From positions 146,517,487 through 146,581,486 of the forward strand of contig NC_051065.1 of the NCBI RefSeq assembly GCF_004664715.2: a DNA stretch of 64,000 nt, read 5' to 3'. Below are positions 35,882-54,014 of this stretch, piece after piece. Below the pieces are notes generated by a model, which saw only the letters and a program-made list of their open reading frames with translations, did not search any database and was not told where the DNA came from. Both the position numbers and the translations under genes were made by a program. Every line of letters starts with the position of its first letter. The first letter of the stretch is position 1. The DNA comes from Peromyscus leucopus. Its lineage: Eukaryota > Chordata > Mammalia > Rodentia > Cricetidae.

Positions 35882-38800
35882 ATGTCGGATGAAGATGATC
35901 TGGACGACATTGAGCCAGACCAGGATGATCTGGAAAAAGAAGAAGATGAGAAGGAGATGGACGAGTGGGATGACTACAGGAAGGAGGGAGAAGAAGTCTC
36001 TGAGGAAGTGAGAGTCTGGAGGAGGGGTCCTGGGGCCCGGGGCTAGAGGTGAGCTGCAAAGGGATGATGCCCTTACTGCCCTCCTCTTGCAGTGGATGCC
36101 CACCCCGCTCACGGAGGCCATGATGAAGGAAGGACTTTCTTTACTCTGCAAGACGGGCAGTGGACTGGCTCACGCTTATATTAAGCTGGAGGCTAAAGAC
36201 AGGTGAGACCTGAGAAACCGGAGCACCATTAGCCTCCCCCCTCTCTCATTCCTGAGGGCTTTGGCTTGAGCTCATGTCTCTCTCATCTGATCTAACGGGA
36301 AGGGAAGGATGAAAGATGCCTTCAGTGTCCGTGGTCTGGATGTGCCTTGTACATGCTAGACAAGCCTTTTCGCCACTAAGCTGTCTCCAAGCCCAGGCAG
36401 AGACTCCACAGTGAAGGCCTGTCGAGCATGTACAAAGCACTGGTTTTGATCTCTGCACGGAAAAACAAGAACAAAGCTCCACCTCCCTCCTCTTCCCCTC
36501 CCCACTCTGTCGCCCACTGTGAGCTGTCCCTGCTGCCCTCTGTCTAGCGCCCTCTTCCAGTTGTCGCTGGGTTCTGATCCCTGATGGTGGATCTCCCCCC
36601 CTGCCGTCTCCTAGGGACCTCACAGACATCAACCTTTTGCGCTCCTACATCCATCTTCGTTACGTGGATATTTCTGAGAACCACCTCACAGACCTGTCAC
36701 CCCTCAACTCTCTCACCCACCTACTGTGGCTCAAGGCTGATGGCAATCAACTTCGGAGTGCCCGACTGAATGAGCTGCCCTACCTGCAGATCGCCAGTTT
36801 TTCCTACAACCAGATCATGGACACTGAAGGCATCTCTCATCCCCGTCTAGGAAGCCTGGATCTCAAAGGTGGGTCCTTAGGAAGAGATACACAGAACTTC
36901 CCTTCCTGGCGTGGGGCCGACAGGAGTAGTCAGTATATGACTCTTGGCTTAGCCACACAACTCTCTGTATGGATTCAGTCATTTATTCATTAGGACACCC
37001 ACAGGACTGGGGATATAATTCAGTATTAAAGCCTTGCCTATACTTATATGAGGCCTGTCCCCCCAAAAAAGGACAATTATTATAGTTCATTATAATATTC
37101 TTTTTAAATTTTATTTTTAATTACATGTGTGTGAATATGTGCAGGTGTCTGTGGGAACCAGAAGAAAGTGCCAGATCTCCTGTGATCTGCCTGATGTGGG
37201 TGCTGGGAACTGAACTCAGGTCCTCTGGAAGAGCAGCCACTTCTTAACCACTGAGCCATCTCTCCAGCCCCTCCTTAGAATATTCTTTATGATAGTTCTT
37301 CATGTGGGAGATACAGCAATGAGCAAAACCAAAAATCTCTATCCTTAGGTAGAGTCAATTCTAGTTCAGGGCGATGGTCAGTTAGCAATCAACATAATAA
37401 GTAAGTATGAGCCAGTTGTTGGCTTGCAACTCCAGTTCCTCTGTGCTGGAGGTGAAAGCAAGATTGCTGGAGTTGAAGGCCAGTCTGGGCTTCATAGGTA
37501 GTTAGAGGTCAGCTTGGCCTACAGAGTGAGACCCTGTCTAAAAAATATAACAGAAAACATAACTCACAAAGGAAATAAATTCTACAGAAGGATAGATTGG
37601 GGAAATACCACTGTGAAAGGCACAGGCGACGACCTCCTACTCTTCCACTGAGCCATATCCCCAGTTCTATTATAACTTTTTAAAAATCTTCTATATGATT
37701 TTTTAAAGGTTTATTCATACATTTTATGTATGAATACTTTGTTGGCATGTACGCCTGCACACTAGAAGATGGCATTGGATCTCATTACAGATGGTTGTGA
37801 GCCGACATTCAGTTGCTGGGAATTGAACTCAGAACCTCTGGAAGGGCAGTCAGTGCTCTTAACCGCTGAGCCATCTCTCCAGCTCTGACTTACTATACTA
37901 TACTATACTATACTATACTATACTATACTATACTATACTATACTATACTACTATAAGTCTGAACCACTAGGCCCAGCACAGATGACAATTTCAAACTGTT
38001 TGTTCAGGGAAAACTTCATTTGACCAAAAATGTGCAGGAGGGAAGGAAGTCAGCTGCGTGTGTGGCTTAGGTATCACTAATTCGTTCCCCAAACACAGAC
38101 AGATAAACCCTTCAGGCCCACTTGCCACGGGGCCCCAAAGATGTTAATCTGGGGTTATTCCTCCTCCCTTATACCCTGCATTAGAGGGAGAGAGGATACA
38201 GAGGGCCAAGATTTCCAGTGCTGAACGCTTAGAATGGACCTTTGAGCTCTTAATTCCCTTTTCTTCAGGGAACCGCATCCACCATGTGACAGGTCTGGAC
38301 CCTGAAAAACTGACTAGCCTGCACACCCTGGAGCTTCGGGGGAACCAGATAGAAAGCACATTGGGGATCGGCCTTCCTAAGCTGAAGAATCTCTTCCTGG
38401 TAGCTCCCTGGGCCCTAGGGTGGTGCAGGGAAGGGAGCACAGCCTTGGCTTCTAACAGCCCCGGGTGTTAGCTTCGTCACCACGAGGATGACCAGCCCTT
38501 GCGTGGTGTCTGACGCTGTGGAGACGTAAAGTCAAGACAGTCCATACCGGCTTACGCTTATTGTCCTAGTATTTGGGAGGCCAAGCAAAGAGGACAGCTG
38601 AGAGTTAGAGGCCAGCCTAGGCTACAGAATAAGATTGTCTCTTAGAGGAAAAGGGAGAGGAGTGAGAAAGGGAGGCATCCAACCTAGCAGGGCATGATGT
38701 GTGGGAAATGCAGAGAAAATGCCTTAATACAGGTTGTTGTAAAACTGCTATTCGGGTACAGAAAGCAGGCTAAGGGGGCCATTTATTGTTTATTGAGACA

Positions 38801-39241
38801 GAGTCTTTGGGGGGAGGGGTTAAGACAGGGTTTAAACTGTGGTCTTGGCTGTCCTGGAACTCGATCTATATATAGACCAGGCTGGCCTTGAACTCAGAGA
38901 TCCACCTGCCCCTGCCTCTCAAGTGCTGGAGGACATTCACCACCACCGCCCAGCCTGAGACAGGGTCTTATGTAGCCCAGGTTGACCTGAAATCACTACA
39001 TAGTTGAGCATGACCTTGAATTCCTCCTGATCTTCCTGCTCCTATGTCCCAAGTGCCAGGATTCCAGTATGGGCCATTATAATCAACTATATTTTTGGTT
39101 TTGGTTTTTTTGAGACAGGGTTTCTCTGTGTAACAGCTCTGGCTGTCCTGGAACTCTCTTTGTAGACCAGGCTGGCCTCGAACTCAGAGATCTGACTGTC
39201 TCTGCCTCCCAAGTACTTGGATGAAAGGTGTGGGCCACCGT

Positions 39242-39290
<49 letters not shown>

Positions 39291-42200
39291 AAGTGTGCAG
39301 CTGTGCTGTGTGTGGAAGCCTGAGGTGGACTGCAAGCATCTTCCTCAGTGGCTTTCTACCTTATGTTCTGAGGCAGGATCTCTCATAGAACCTGAAGCCC
39401 CTTATTAATTAGTCTGCCTGACCTGTAGGCTCCAGGGATCTGCCTGTCTCTACCCCAGCAGCAGGCATTACAGACTGTACAGCCCCAAGTGTGGCTTTTG
39501 ACGTGAGTGCTGGGGACACGAACATGAATTTTACTTCAGGACTGAGCCATCCCCATGGCCTGTGTTTTGTCTGTTTGTTTTTTACTTGGTTTTTAAAGGT
39601 CATACCATGTAGTCCTGGCTGGCCTATGTAATCCAGGCAGGCCTAGAATTCACAGTAATCCTCCTGCCTCAGTCTCCCAGGTGCTAGGATTTGCAGATGT
39701 ATGCCACAATATCTTGTTTTGTTTTTATTACTTTTAAAGAGTATTTATTTTTATGTCTATGAGTGTTTCATCTACATGTATGTATGTATGTATGTATGTA
39801 TGTATGTATGTATGTATGGGTAGTGCCATGTGTGTGCCTGGTGCCCCTGGAGATCCAGAAGGAGGTCAGATCCCGTGGAACTGGAGTTACAGATGGTTGT
39901 GAGCTGCCGTGCGGGTGCTAGGAACTGAACCTGTGTCTTCTGAAACTGCAGCGGGTGCTCTTAACTGCTGGGCCATTGCTCTGGCCCCAAGTTTACCTTA
40001 TTTTTGAGACAGGATCTCCCTGTATAGTCTACACGGGTCTGAACTCCTTATGTAGCTTAGACTTGTCCTCTTGTCTGTCCCCTACGTGAGTGCTGGGGTC
40101 TCAGCTGTGCACCACCCTACCAGGCTCTAAGTGTCTGTCGCTTTAGGCTGGATGTGCAGCTCCTCAGTGCTTCAAGCAGCTCTTGGTGGGATGGCTGGCA
40201 GGAGGACACAGCTGAGCTTTTGTTAGGGGAAGCTTCTTTGTTCTTTTCCTTTGGTCTATCTTTTCTTCCTCTCTTTCTTTCTTTTTTCTTTTCTTTCTTT
40301 CTTTTTTGTAATGAGGATTGAAACTAGCTCCTTGTACACACTATAGGAATGCTCTGCCACCAAACTGCCTCCCTAGCCCAGAAACTAGTCTGTGTTTCTA
40401 ATTTCCAGTAACATTTTTATTATTATTCTATCATCATCATTTTTTTTTTTGTAGTTCTGGGAAATCTAGTCTTTAGACTTCTTTCCCTTTTCAAATCAAA
40501 GTGACTTTACAATTACTTCTTTATTTGGGGATGCACGCACAACACAGCACACAGATGAAGTCAAAGATGACTTGGAGGAGTTCTCTTTCCATCTTGTGGG
40601 TACTGGGGAATGACCCGGGGTGGCCAGGCTTGGCTCATGGAGCAGGCCTGCTGGCCCTTCTTTGTCCTTTTTAAGGGGCGGCATTTGAAATAGGGTCTCA
40701 CACTATAGTCCAGGCATGCCCGGAGAGTCACTAGGTAGCCCAGGCTGGCTTCTCAATCTTCCTGCCTCTGCCTCCTGAATACTAGGATTGGAGGGGTGGG
40801 CTGCCCCGCCTAGATTTGGACTTCTTCGTTCTCTATACCACACTCTCTCATCTGTCCCTACTCTCCTCCACTCCTCCCTCTCTCCTTGGCTTTCTTCTTT
40901 GCTTCGTCATCCTTTCCCAGCTCCCCGCTCTCGGCCCCCCCTCTGAGTCAGTGTGTTGGGTGCTGGGTGCAGGCTCAAAACTTGCTGAAGAAGGTGGAGG
41001 GCCTGGAGAACCTCAGCAACCTGACCACCCTGCACCTTCGAGACAACCAGATTGAAACTTTGGATGGCTTCTCCAAGGAAATGAAATCACTGCAGTACCT
41101 GAACTTGAGGTACGGGTGTGCGTCCTCTCTAAGACCCACTTTGTACCCACCCATCACCAAGAGCAACTTCTGAGCCAGGGGCCTCTCCCAGTAACCCACA
41201 GCTGGGTCCGTACCTTGTTCTCCTTCTGGGTCTGGTCTTCTGCTTTCCTTTTCTTTCTTCTGTAGTTGGTTCAAAGAGCAACACAAAGATCTTCTTGTAA
41301 GCCCTGAACCCTTATGTTAATTTAATCCATAATGAAAAAGAATATATTGTATTTAGTTGGGCCTATGCTATGTTTCAGGAACATCTAAAAGAATCAGAAG
41401 TTTTCCCCTGTTTTTTCTCCTTTTTCTTTCTTTTCTTTTTGTTTTGTTTTTTGTTTTTCCAGACAGGGTTTCTCTGGCCTTGAATTCAGAGATCCTCCTC
41501 CACCACCTCCCGAGGGCTGGGATTAAAAGTGTTCACCACTGTGCTTAGCTTCTTATTCATTTTTAAACGTGGGGGTCTCGCTACATTACCCAGGCTGGCC
41601 CCGTCTCTTGAACTCAGTGTCCTGGGTGGCTGAGGTGATAGGCTTTCCTCACTATGTTGCTAACTCTTGTTTTGAAGCAGTTTACAGCCTGACTCTGTAG
41701 CCATTTTCCTGTCTATAACCTACATAAATGCCCTTCTCACTCTCCTAGGCACCAATTATTCTTTCCATTTCTTGTCTCTTTCTTCCTGAACTGAACATTA
41801 CCTGTAGAGGACAGCTCTTAACTGATATTAAACATAAAATGTAGCTGGCGGTGGTGGCACACGCCTTTAATCCCAGCAACCGGGAGGCAGAGGCAGGTGG
41901 ATCTCTGTGAGTTCGAGGCCAGCCTGGGCTACCAAGTGAGTTCCAGGACAGCCAGGGTTACATAGCAAAAGTCTGTCTTGAAAAACTAAAAAAAGAAAAA
42001 GAAAAGAAAAGAAAAATTACAAGGCCAGATGTGGTAGCACATGCCAATAATCTTAGCACTTGGAGATCAAAGGCAGGAGGATTGCTACAAATCTGAGGTG
42101 GTAGCCAGGTCTAAATAGTGAGTGGTTCTGTGCAGCTGGGTACACAGTGAGACTCTGCAAACAACAACAGCAAAACCAAACCAGTAACAGCAGCAAAAAG

Positions 42201-43397
42201 AATGGGATGTGGTGGCTCATGCCTATAGCTCCAGCACCTAGGTGGCTCAGGCAAGAGGATGTCTGTGAGTTCGAGGACAGCCTGGGCTGCATAGCCAGGT
42301 TCTGTGTCACCCCCCCACACACACACACACACGAGGAAGGGAGGAGGAGGAAGAAGGAGATGAATGGTCAGAGGGGTTTTTCTCTCAGCAGCTCTTTTCT
42401 GATAGACAATATTTGATTATTATTTTTTTTGTGGTTCTATCAATCAAACCCAGGGCCTCGTGCATATAAAATATGTATGGAGCCTAATAAAATGCCGAGA
42501 GCTCAAAGTAAGCAACGTTCCTCAAGGCCCACAGCATCTATTGAGATTAGTCTGGAATACTTAAAAATGATTTCATTATTGTTTGAAAGCCAGGAACATG
42601 CCTTTCCATACAGAGTCTCAGAAAGAAGTACGTTAGAGGACTGGCCTTTTTATTCAAGCTGAGAGACCCAATCCATCCCTGGCTCTGGGTTCCTTACTGA
42701 AGGAGGCACCCACACAACACCCCAACTCCACAGCACCCCACACTTAGGCATAGGCTCCTTCCCTGCTGACCTGCATCTTCTAACTTCTGTTGTGGTGTGG
42801 CTGATAGAAAATGTCTGCTTCTATAAGGGACATTTGTCCTTCCTCTCCAAATACAAGACAGGCTGAGGCCTAACTTTGCCGCTCCAAAGTTTTATTTAAG
42901 ATGACACATCACAGAGTAGACGTTGGCATTTAGGGACTCCTTGAAGGGCAGAGGTGGGATTGGGGAATTGCATCAGGCAAAATCTGGCCACACCTGGCCG
43001 ACCAGTCCTCCACAGTCATTGCTTTTAGGGCCCGGCCGGAGGTGTTCTTACAGAGGAAACCCAGTTCCTAGGTGCCGTTCAAAGCCCATTTTCTCAGCTG
43101 AGCCCTCACGACCTCACCCACAGGAGCAACATGATTTCCGACATAGGGGAGTTGGCCAAGCTGCGGGATCTGCCGAAGCTTCGAGCCTTGGTGATGTTGG
43201 ACAACCCGTGTGCAGATGAGACCGACTACCGCCAGGAGGCCCTGGTGCAGATGGCGCACCTAGAGCGCCTAGACAAAGAGTTCTTTGAGGACGAGGACCG
43301 GGCTGAGGCAGAGGAGATCCGTCAGAGGATGAAGGAGGAACAGGAACAAGAACAGGATGTAGATCATGACATGGAACCATACCAGCCACCAGCTTAG
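35882..43397 (+). CDS. Lrrc23: Leucine-rich repeat-containing protein 23 (radial spoke component)
   Basis: An axonemal protein of motile cilia and sperm flagella, linked to the radial spoke 3 head. Six coding exons: 35882-36007, 36093-36202, 36615-36868, 38269-38399, 40973-41109 and 43124-43397 (TAG). They total 1,032 nt, encoding 343 residues, the human length. The N-terminus (residues 1-45) is a very acidic tail starting MSDEDDLDDIEPDQDD. The middle is a run of LRRs with the usual LxxLxLxxN spacing (HLRYVDISENHL, HLLWLKADGNQL, SLDLKGNRI, TLELRGNQI, LTTLHLRDNQI, LQYLNLRSNMI), closed by an LRR cap (LRALVMLDNPC). The C-terminus is charged and helical (residues about 300-335). Introns carry many SINEs. 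The 3' UTR is spliced. Confidence 0.95.
37090..37890. repeat. SINEs in Lrrc23 intron 3
   Basis: B3-type (about 37,100-37,272, -), an old B1-like piece (about 37,400-37,545, +), and B3-type (about 37,700-37,888, -) ending directly at a pentanucleotide array. Confidence 0.7.
37891..37953 (+). repeat. (TACTA)n pentanucleotide microsatellite
   Basis: Twelve uninterrupted copies of TACTA in Lrrc23 intron 3, adjoining the 5' end of a reverse SINE. Confidence 0.95.
38535..39245. repeat. SINE cluster in Lrrc23 intron 4, part 1
   Basis: Old B1 (about 38,540-38,645, +), then three reverse B1 units at about 38,815-38,955, 38,957-39,090 and 39,100-39,242. Confidence 0.75.
39243..39290 (+). repeat. (GT)n microsatellite in Lrrc23 intron 4
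   Basis: About 23 GT units grow directly out of the end of the reverse B1. Confidence 0.92.
39590..40800. repeat. SINE cluster in Lrrc23 intron 4, part 2
   Basis: B1-like (about 39,590-39,712, -), B3-type (about 39,730-39,990, -) with a (TATG)n run of about 41 bp at 39,776-39,816, a decayed B1-like piece (about 39,995-40,125, -), and B1-like text at about 40,680-40,810. Confidence 0.6.
41430..42340. repeat. SINEs in Lrrc23 intron 5
   Basis: Shortened B1 (about 41,455-41,555, -), full B1 (about 41,842-41,985, +), older B1-like units (about 42,020-42,155 and 42,200-42,312, +) and a CA tract at 42,312-42,333. Confidence 0.7.
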
Positions 43398-43845
43398 CTG
43401 CCCTTCCAGATGGTAAGGGAAATGCCAGGGAGACAGCGGCCAGAGGTCAAAGGCTGGCCACACCGAAGAGGCCAGGAGAACCCTTAGCAGAGATCAGAGT
43501 TAGGGGTTGGAGGTATCTTAGGTATGAAGAAAAGATGAGAGGCCCAGGAAGAGTTGATAAAAGATACAGGAGACCAGAAAAGTGAGAACTGGAATGGCAG
43601 CCGAGGAGCTGATGTGCAGCCATACCCGGCGGAGACGATTACTAAGGGATAGATAGGTCTGGGGGCACGGAGGAGCTCATGAGGGAAGGAGGTGCGGCTG
43701 GGCCAGGGAAAAGATCCTGCACTGAAAATCTGAGTCTAAAAATAACAGGACACAGGTGGGGAGGCGAAAGGAGGGCAGAGTGAAGCGGAGAGACTGAGAA
43801 GCCCAGGGATGTGGGCCCAAGCTTCACTCTGTTCCTTTCTTCCAG

Positions 43846-44175
43846 GAGACCAAGACCCTGGCCTCAGGAATTGATGAGACTCCGGTGGGGACCACCACAC
43901 TCATAGACCTGTGATAGGAAGGGGGAGATGCTGGCTGCCTTTTGTCTCCGAATTGAAAATCCATCATATCCCAAGGCCCAGGCTTTTTGGTGGTCATCTT
44001 TGTGTGGCTTGTTCTATAGGCCTAAACCCCTAAGGTCTGTCTGGAGCCTAGATCGGGGACAGCCCATCAAGCAGGTCTGGAGCAACCAGGATGCTTGTAG
44101 TGGTTATCTGGAGAAAGGAGCCAAGAAGGTGGGATGGGACAGTTCAGGTTTCAAATAAAAAGGTATTTTGATATT
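43846..44175 (+). other. Lrrc23: Lrrc23 3'-UTR terminal exon
   Basis: The stop-codon exon has a donor GGTAAGG 15 nt after the stop (exon end 43412). An acceptor TTCTTCCAG precedes 43846. The resulting terminal exon reaches the AATAAA at 44154. Splicing this close to the stop should not trigger nonsense-mediated decay. Both splice sites are good, but this is inferred from sequence only. Confidence 0.65.
44154..44159 (+). terminator. Lrrc23: Lrrc23 polyadenylation signal
   Basis: AATAAA in 'TTTCAAATAAAAAGG', with a GT-rich tail downstream ('TTCCTGTGTCTGAG'). Only about 300 bp separate it from Eno2 exon 1. Confidence 0.8.
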
Positions 44176-44299
44176 CCTGTGTCTGAGCGAGTTCACGAGC
44201 CCCCGTGGCGGGCTTCTCCATCAGCATGGTCAATACCTGTCGCAGTACTGAGTGAGGCGGTGCCCGCTTCCCTCGAGGTGGCTGGACATAGGTTAGGAG

Positions 44300-44660
44300 C
44301 GCAAGAGCGCTTAGCGGGTGCCTATCCCGGTCCAGGATCGCCCCGGCCCTTCCCCCACCCGTTTGGTTCCCCACCACCACCCGCGCTCGCTCGTACGTGC
44401 GTCGGCGCCTGCAGCTCTTGACTCATCGGGGGCTCCGGGTCACATGCGCCCGCCCGGCTCTCTAGGCGCCGCCCCCTGCCCGCCCCCCGCCCGCGCTGGG
44501 AGCCGCAGCAGCCGCCACTCCGGCTCTCTCTGCGCCGCCGCCGTCATCACCGCCACCGCCACCGCCACCGCCACCGGCTGAGTCTGCAGTCCTCGAGGTG
44601 AGGCCCGCATCGGGCCGCATCCCCCTTACTCGCCGCGTCCACTCCCCGCTGCCCTGGGCT
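44300..44660 (+). promoter_or_regulatory. Eno2: Eno2 CpG-island promoter
   Basis: A dense CpG stretch with GC boxes ('CCGCCCCCTGCCCGCCCCCCGC') and no TATA immediately upstream of a clear first exon. It sits within a few hundred bp of the Lrrc23 3' end, so elements acting on Eno2 may overlap the Lrrc23 terminal exon. Confidence 0.75.
44470..44597 (+). other. Eno2: Eno2 non-coding exon 1
   Basis: The exon ends at CTCGAG|GTGAGG (donor GT at 44598-44599) and contains a (CACCGC)n run, 'CCGCCACCGCCACCGCC'. The start is approximate. It splices to the exon at 45693, whose ATG is 18 nt inside. Confidence 0.75.
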
Positions 44661-45710
44661 TGGCCCGTCGGGCGGGTGACGCTGCATACCTGCCTGTCAC
44701 CTGCCTTTCCCAGCACCCTCCATCCCGGGCCTTCCCGGACAGCTCCCGGCTTTCTGGCTCTTACCTCCTCCAGGTTGAGGTACCAGCTCTCGGCACCCGC
44801 TTCTCTAACTGCACGGTTCCACCCTCGCCTGCCCCTCTCCCCTCGCCGGTCTTCGCCTAGGGTCCTGCCGATTTGTTTCTTAAGTTCGATGTCTCGGCGG
44901 GCGGCGCGTGCTTTCCTGGCACGTCCTGTTTTGCTTTGCGTTTGGGGATATACCTTCTCTCACCCTTCCTTGGCTGCCTCAGACCTGTTCTAGACTCGTC
45001 CTTCTGTCCCTCCTTCTCTTTTGACATTTCCTTTTCTCCGATGCATGGGGGAGGGATGAGAGGAGTGGGGAATTTGTCTGCGGGTAGGGAAGACGACGGG
45101 TCCAGCCTGGACTACCTCGCCATTCCCCGCTGCAGCACCTAGGGGCTGGAGGCCCCAGGATGCTGTCTCCAGACTCCTCTTGAAAAGAGGAGGAATTCAT
45201 ATTTGGGAGAGAGGTGACGACCCCGGAGTGTTTTATAGACCCTGTTTGGGGGGGCTGTCAAGTTGGGGCTCCACTCGCCCAGACAACCCCTCTTCTTCCT
45301 GTTCCAAGATCCAAAGGGAAAAAATGCCAGCCTGGCAGCCATCCCGCCTGGGGAAGTCTAGGGGAACCCCACTGGTCGGCGAAGCTGCTGAGGGGCGAAG
45401 AATTCTCTGTCCAGCCTTCCCCTCTTCACTGCGGCGTTCTCCCACCTTGTCATGAGATGTACCCCGCCCCGACTGCAGTGACCTCCCCTTCCTCACGGCG
45501 TTGACCTTTCCCTCTCTCCGTGGGGGGAGGGAGAACCCCTTCTCAGAGGCTGACTGCAGCCTGCTCCTCCCCACCCCCTACCCACTGCGGTAACCTCTTT
45601 CCCAGCCCTCCCAGCCTCTGGCCCCGCCCACTGGCCCCAGGCTCCGCCCTTCTAAGCCTCTTCTTTTTCTCCTTCCTTCACTTCCACCCAAGGAGACTCC
45701 AACCATCATC

Positions 45711-53086
<7,376 letters not shown>

Positions 53087-53532
53087 TCCCTCCGCTTGCC
53101 TGAAGACCGGAACCTCCATCTCATCCTCCCGGAGCCCCCTTCTCGCTGTCCTGACCTGCCATAGTTCACCCAGAGTCACCCAGAACACCTCAGCTCGCCT
53201 GCTCTGGCTGTCCTTGGCTTCCACACGCCCTGCTGTCTCTGCTCTTCCTCCTCTCTGGGCCCCATTTCTGGGGATTCCATTCTTCCCGCTTTCCCGTCTA
53301 TTCTCTCTCCTCTTAAAAAACTGGAAATGAGAATGAGGATTAGAAGGGGATCCACAGAAGAGCCCTCCGTGTCTGACAGGAACTTCAGGATTGGTGTGTT
53401 GAGGTGTTTAGAACAGGGCAAAGGGGCCATGTGGCACGTGGGCGTTACTGTTCTCAATGTTGTGTATAAGCTATGAACTATGCATAGAACTGGTGGTTGG
53501 CGAGTGCTGGATGTGGGATCATGTTTGGTAAG

Positions 53533-53534
<2 letters not shown>

Positions 53535-53581
<47 letters not shown>

Positions 53582-53633
53582 TGCGCGCGCGCATGTTATT
53601 TATTTATTTATTCGTTTATTCATTTATTTATTG
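53535..53633 (+). repeat. Eno2: (GT)n/(GC)n tract and AU-rich element in Eno2 3' UTR
   Basis: An alternating GT then GC run (53,535-53,595) is followed at once by TTATTTATTTATTTATT-type pentamers (53,596-53,633). Overlapping ATTTA motifs are the signature of class II AU-rich elements bound by mRNA decay and stability factors. Confidence 0.8.
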
Positions 53634-53991
53634 TTCAGCTCGTCAATCGGTCAGCTCACCATAACTATAGTCTGAAATTGACCCATGAGACTTGACAAAA
53701 TTGGGCATCCATATTTTCCTGTGGCTGCATCCCAAGGTGACCCAGGATGGGAGGTTTTGCTAGCATGGGAAGGGTAACAGAAAAGGGCCTTAGCAATTGT
53801 TTCATTTAGTGCACTGACTGAAGCCTGGCACTTCACAGAACGGCACTGTGTGCCTGTGGGCTTCTCTCCCACGGCGCTCTCCCCAGCCCTAGGCTCCCCA
53901 GTCTTCTCCAGCTTCACCAGAACACTGCCTCACTCCCCCGTGCCATGTTCCACAGTTGCCACCATCTCTGGGCTTTGAAATGAGCTCCACT

Positions 53992-53997
53992 ATTAAA
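53992..53997 (+). terminator. Eno2: Eno2 polyadenylation signal (ATTAAA)
   Basis: ATTAAA in 'CCACTATTAAAGTC' about 905 bp after the stop; GT-rich sequence ('CGTGTCTGAG') follows. ATTAAA is the common second-best signal. The predicted 3' end is near 54,015. Confidence 0.7.
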
Positions 53998-54014
53998 GTC
54001 TGAATCACAGTGCA

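Noticed and set aside
36246..36632. 128-codon antisense frame within Lrrc23 intron 2
   Set aside because: No splice support or domain, and it overlaps the boundary of a real plus-strand exon.
37891..37953. Regular repeat that could be mistaken for a CRISPR-type array
   Set aside because: A 5-bp tandem microsatellite without spacers, in a mammalian intron.
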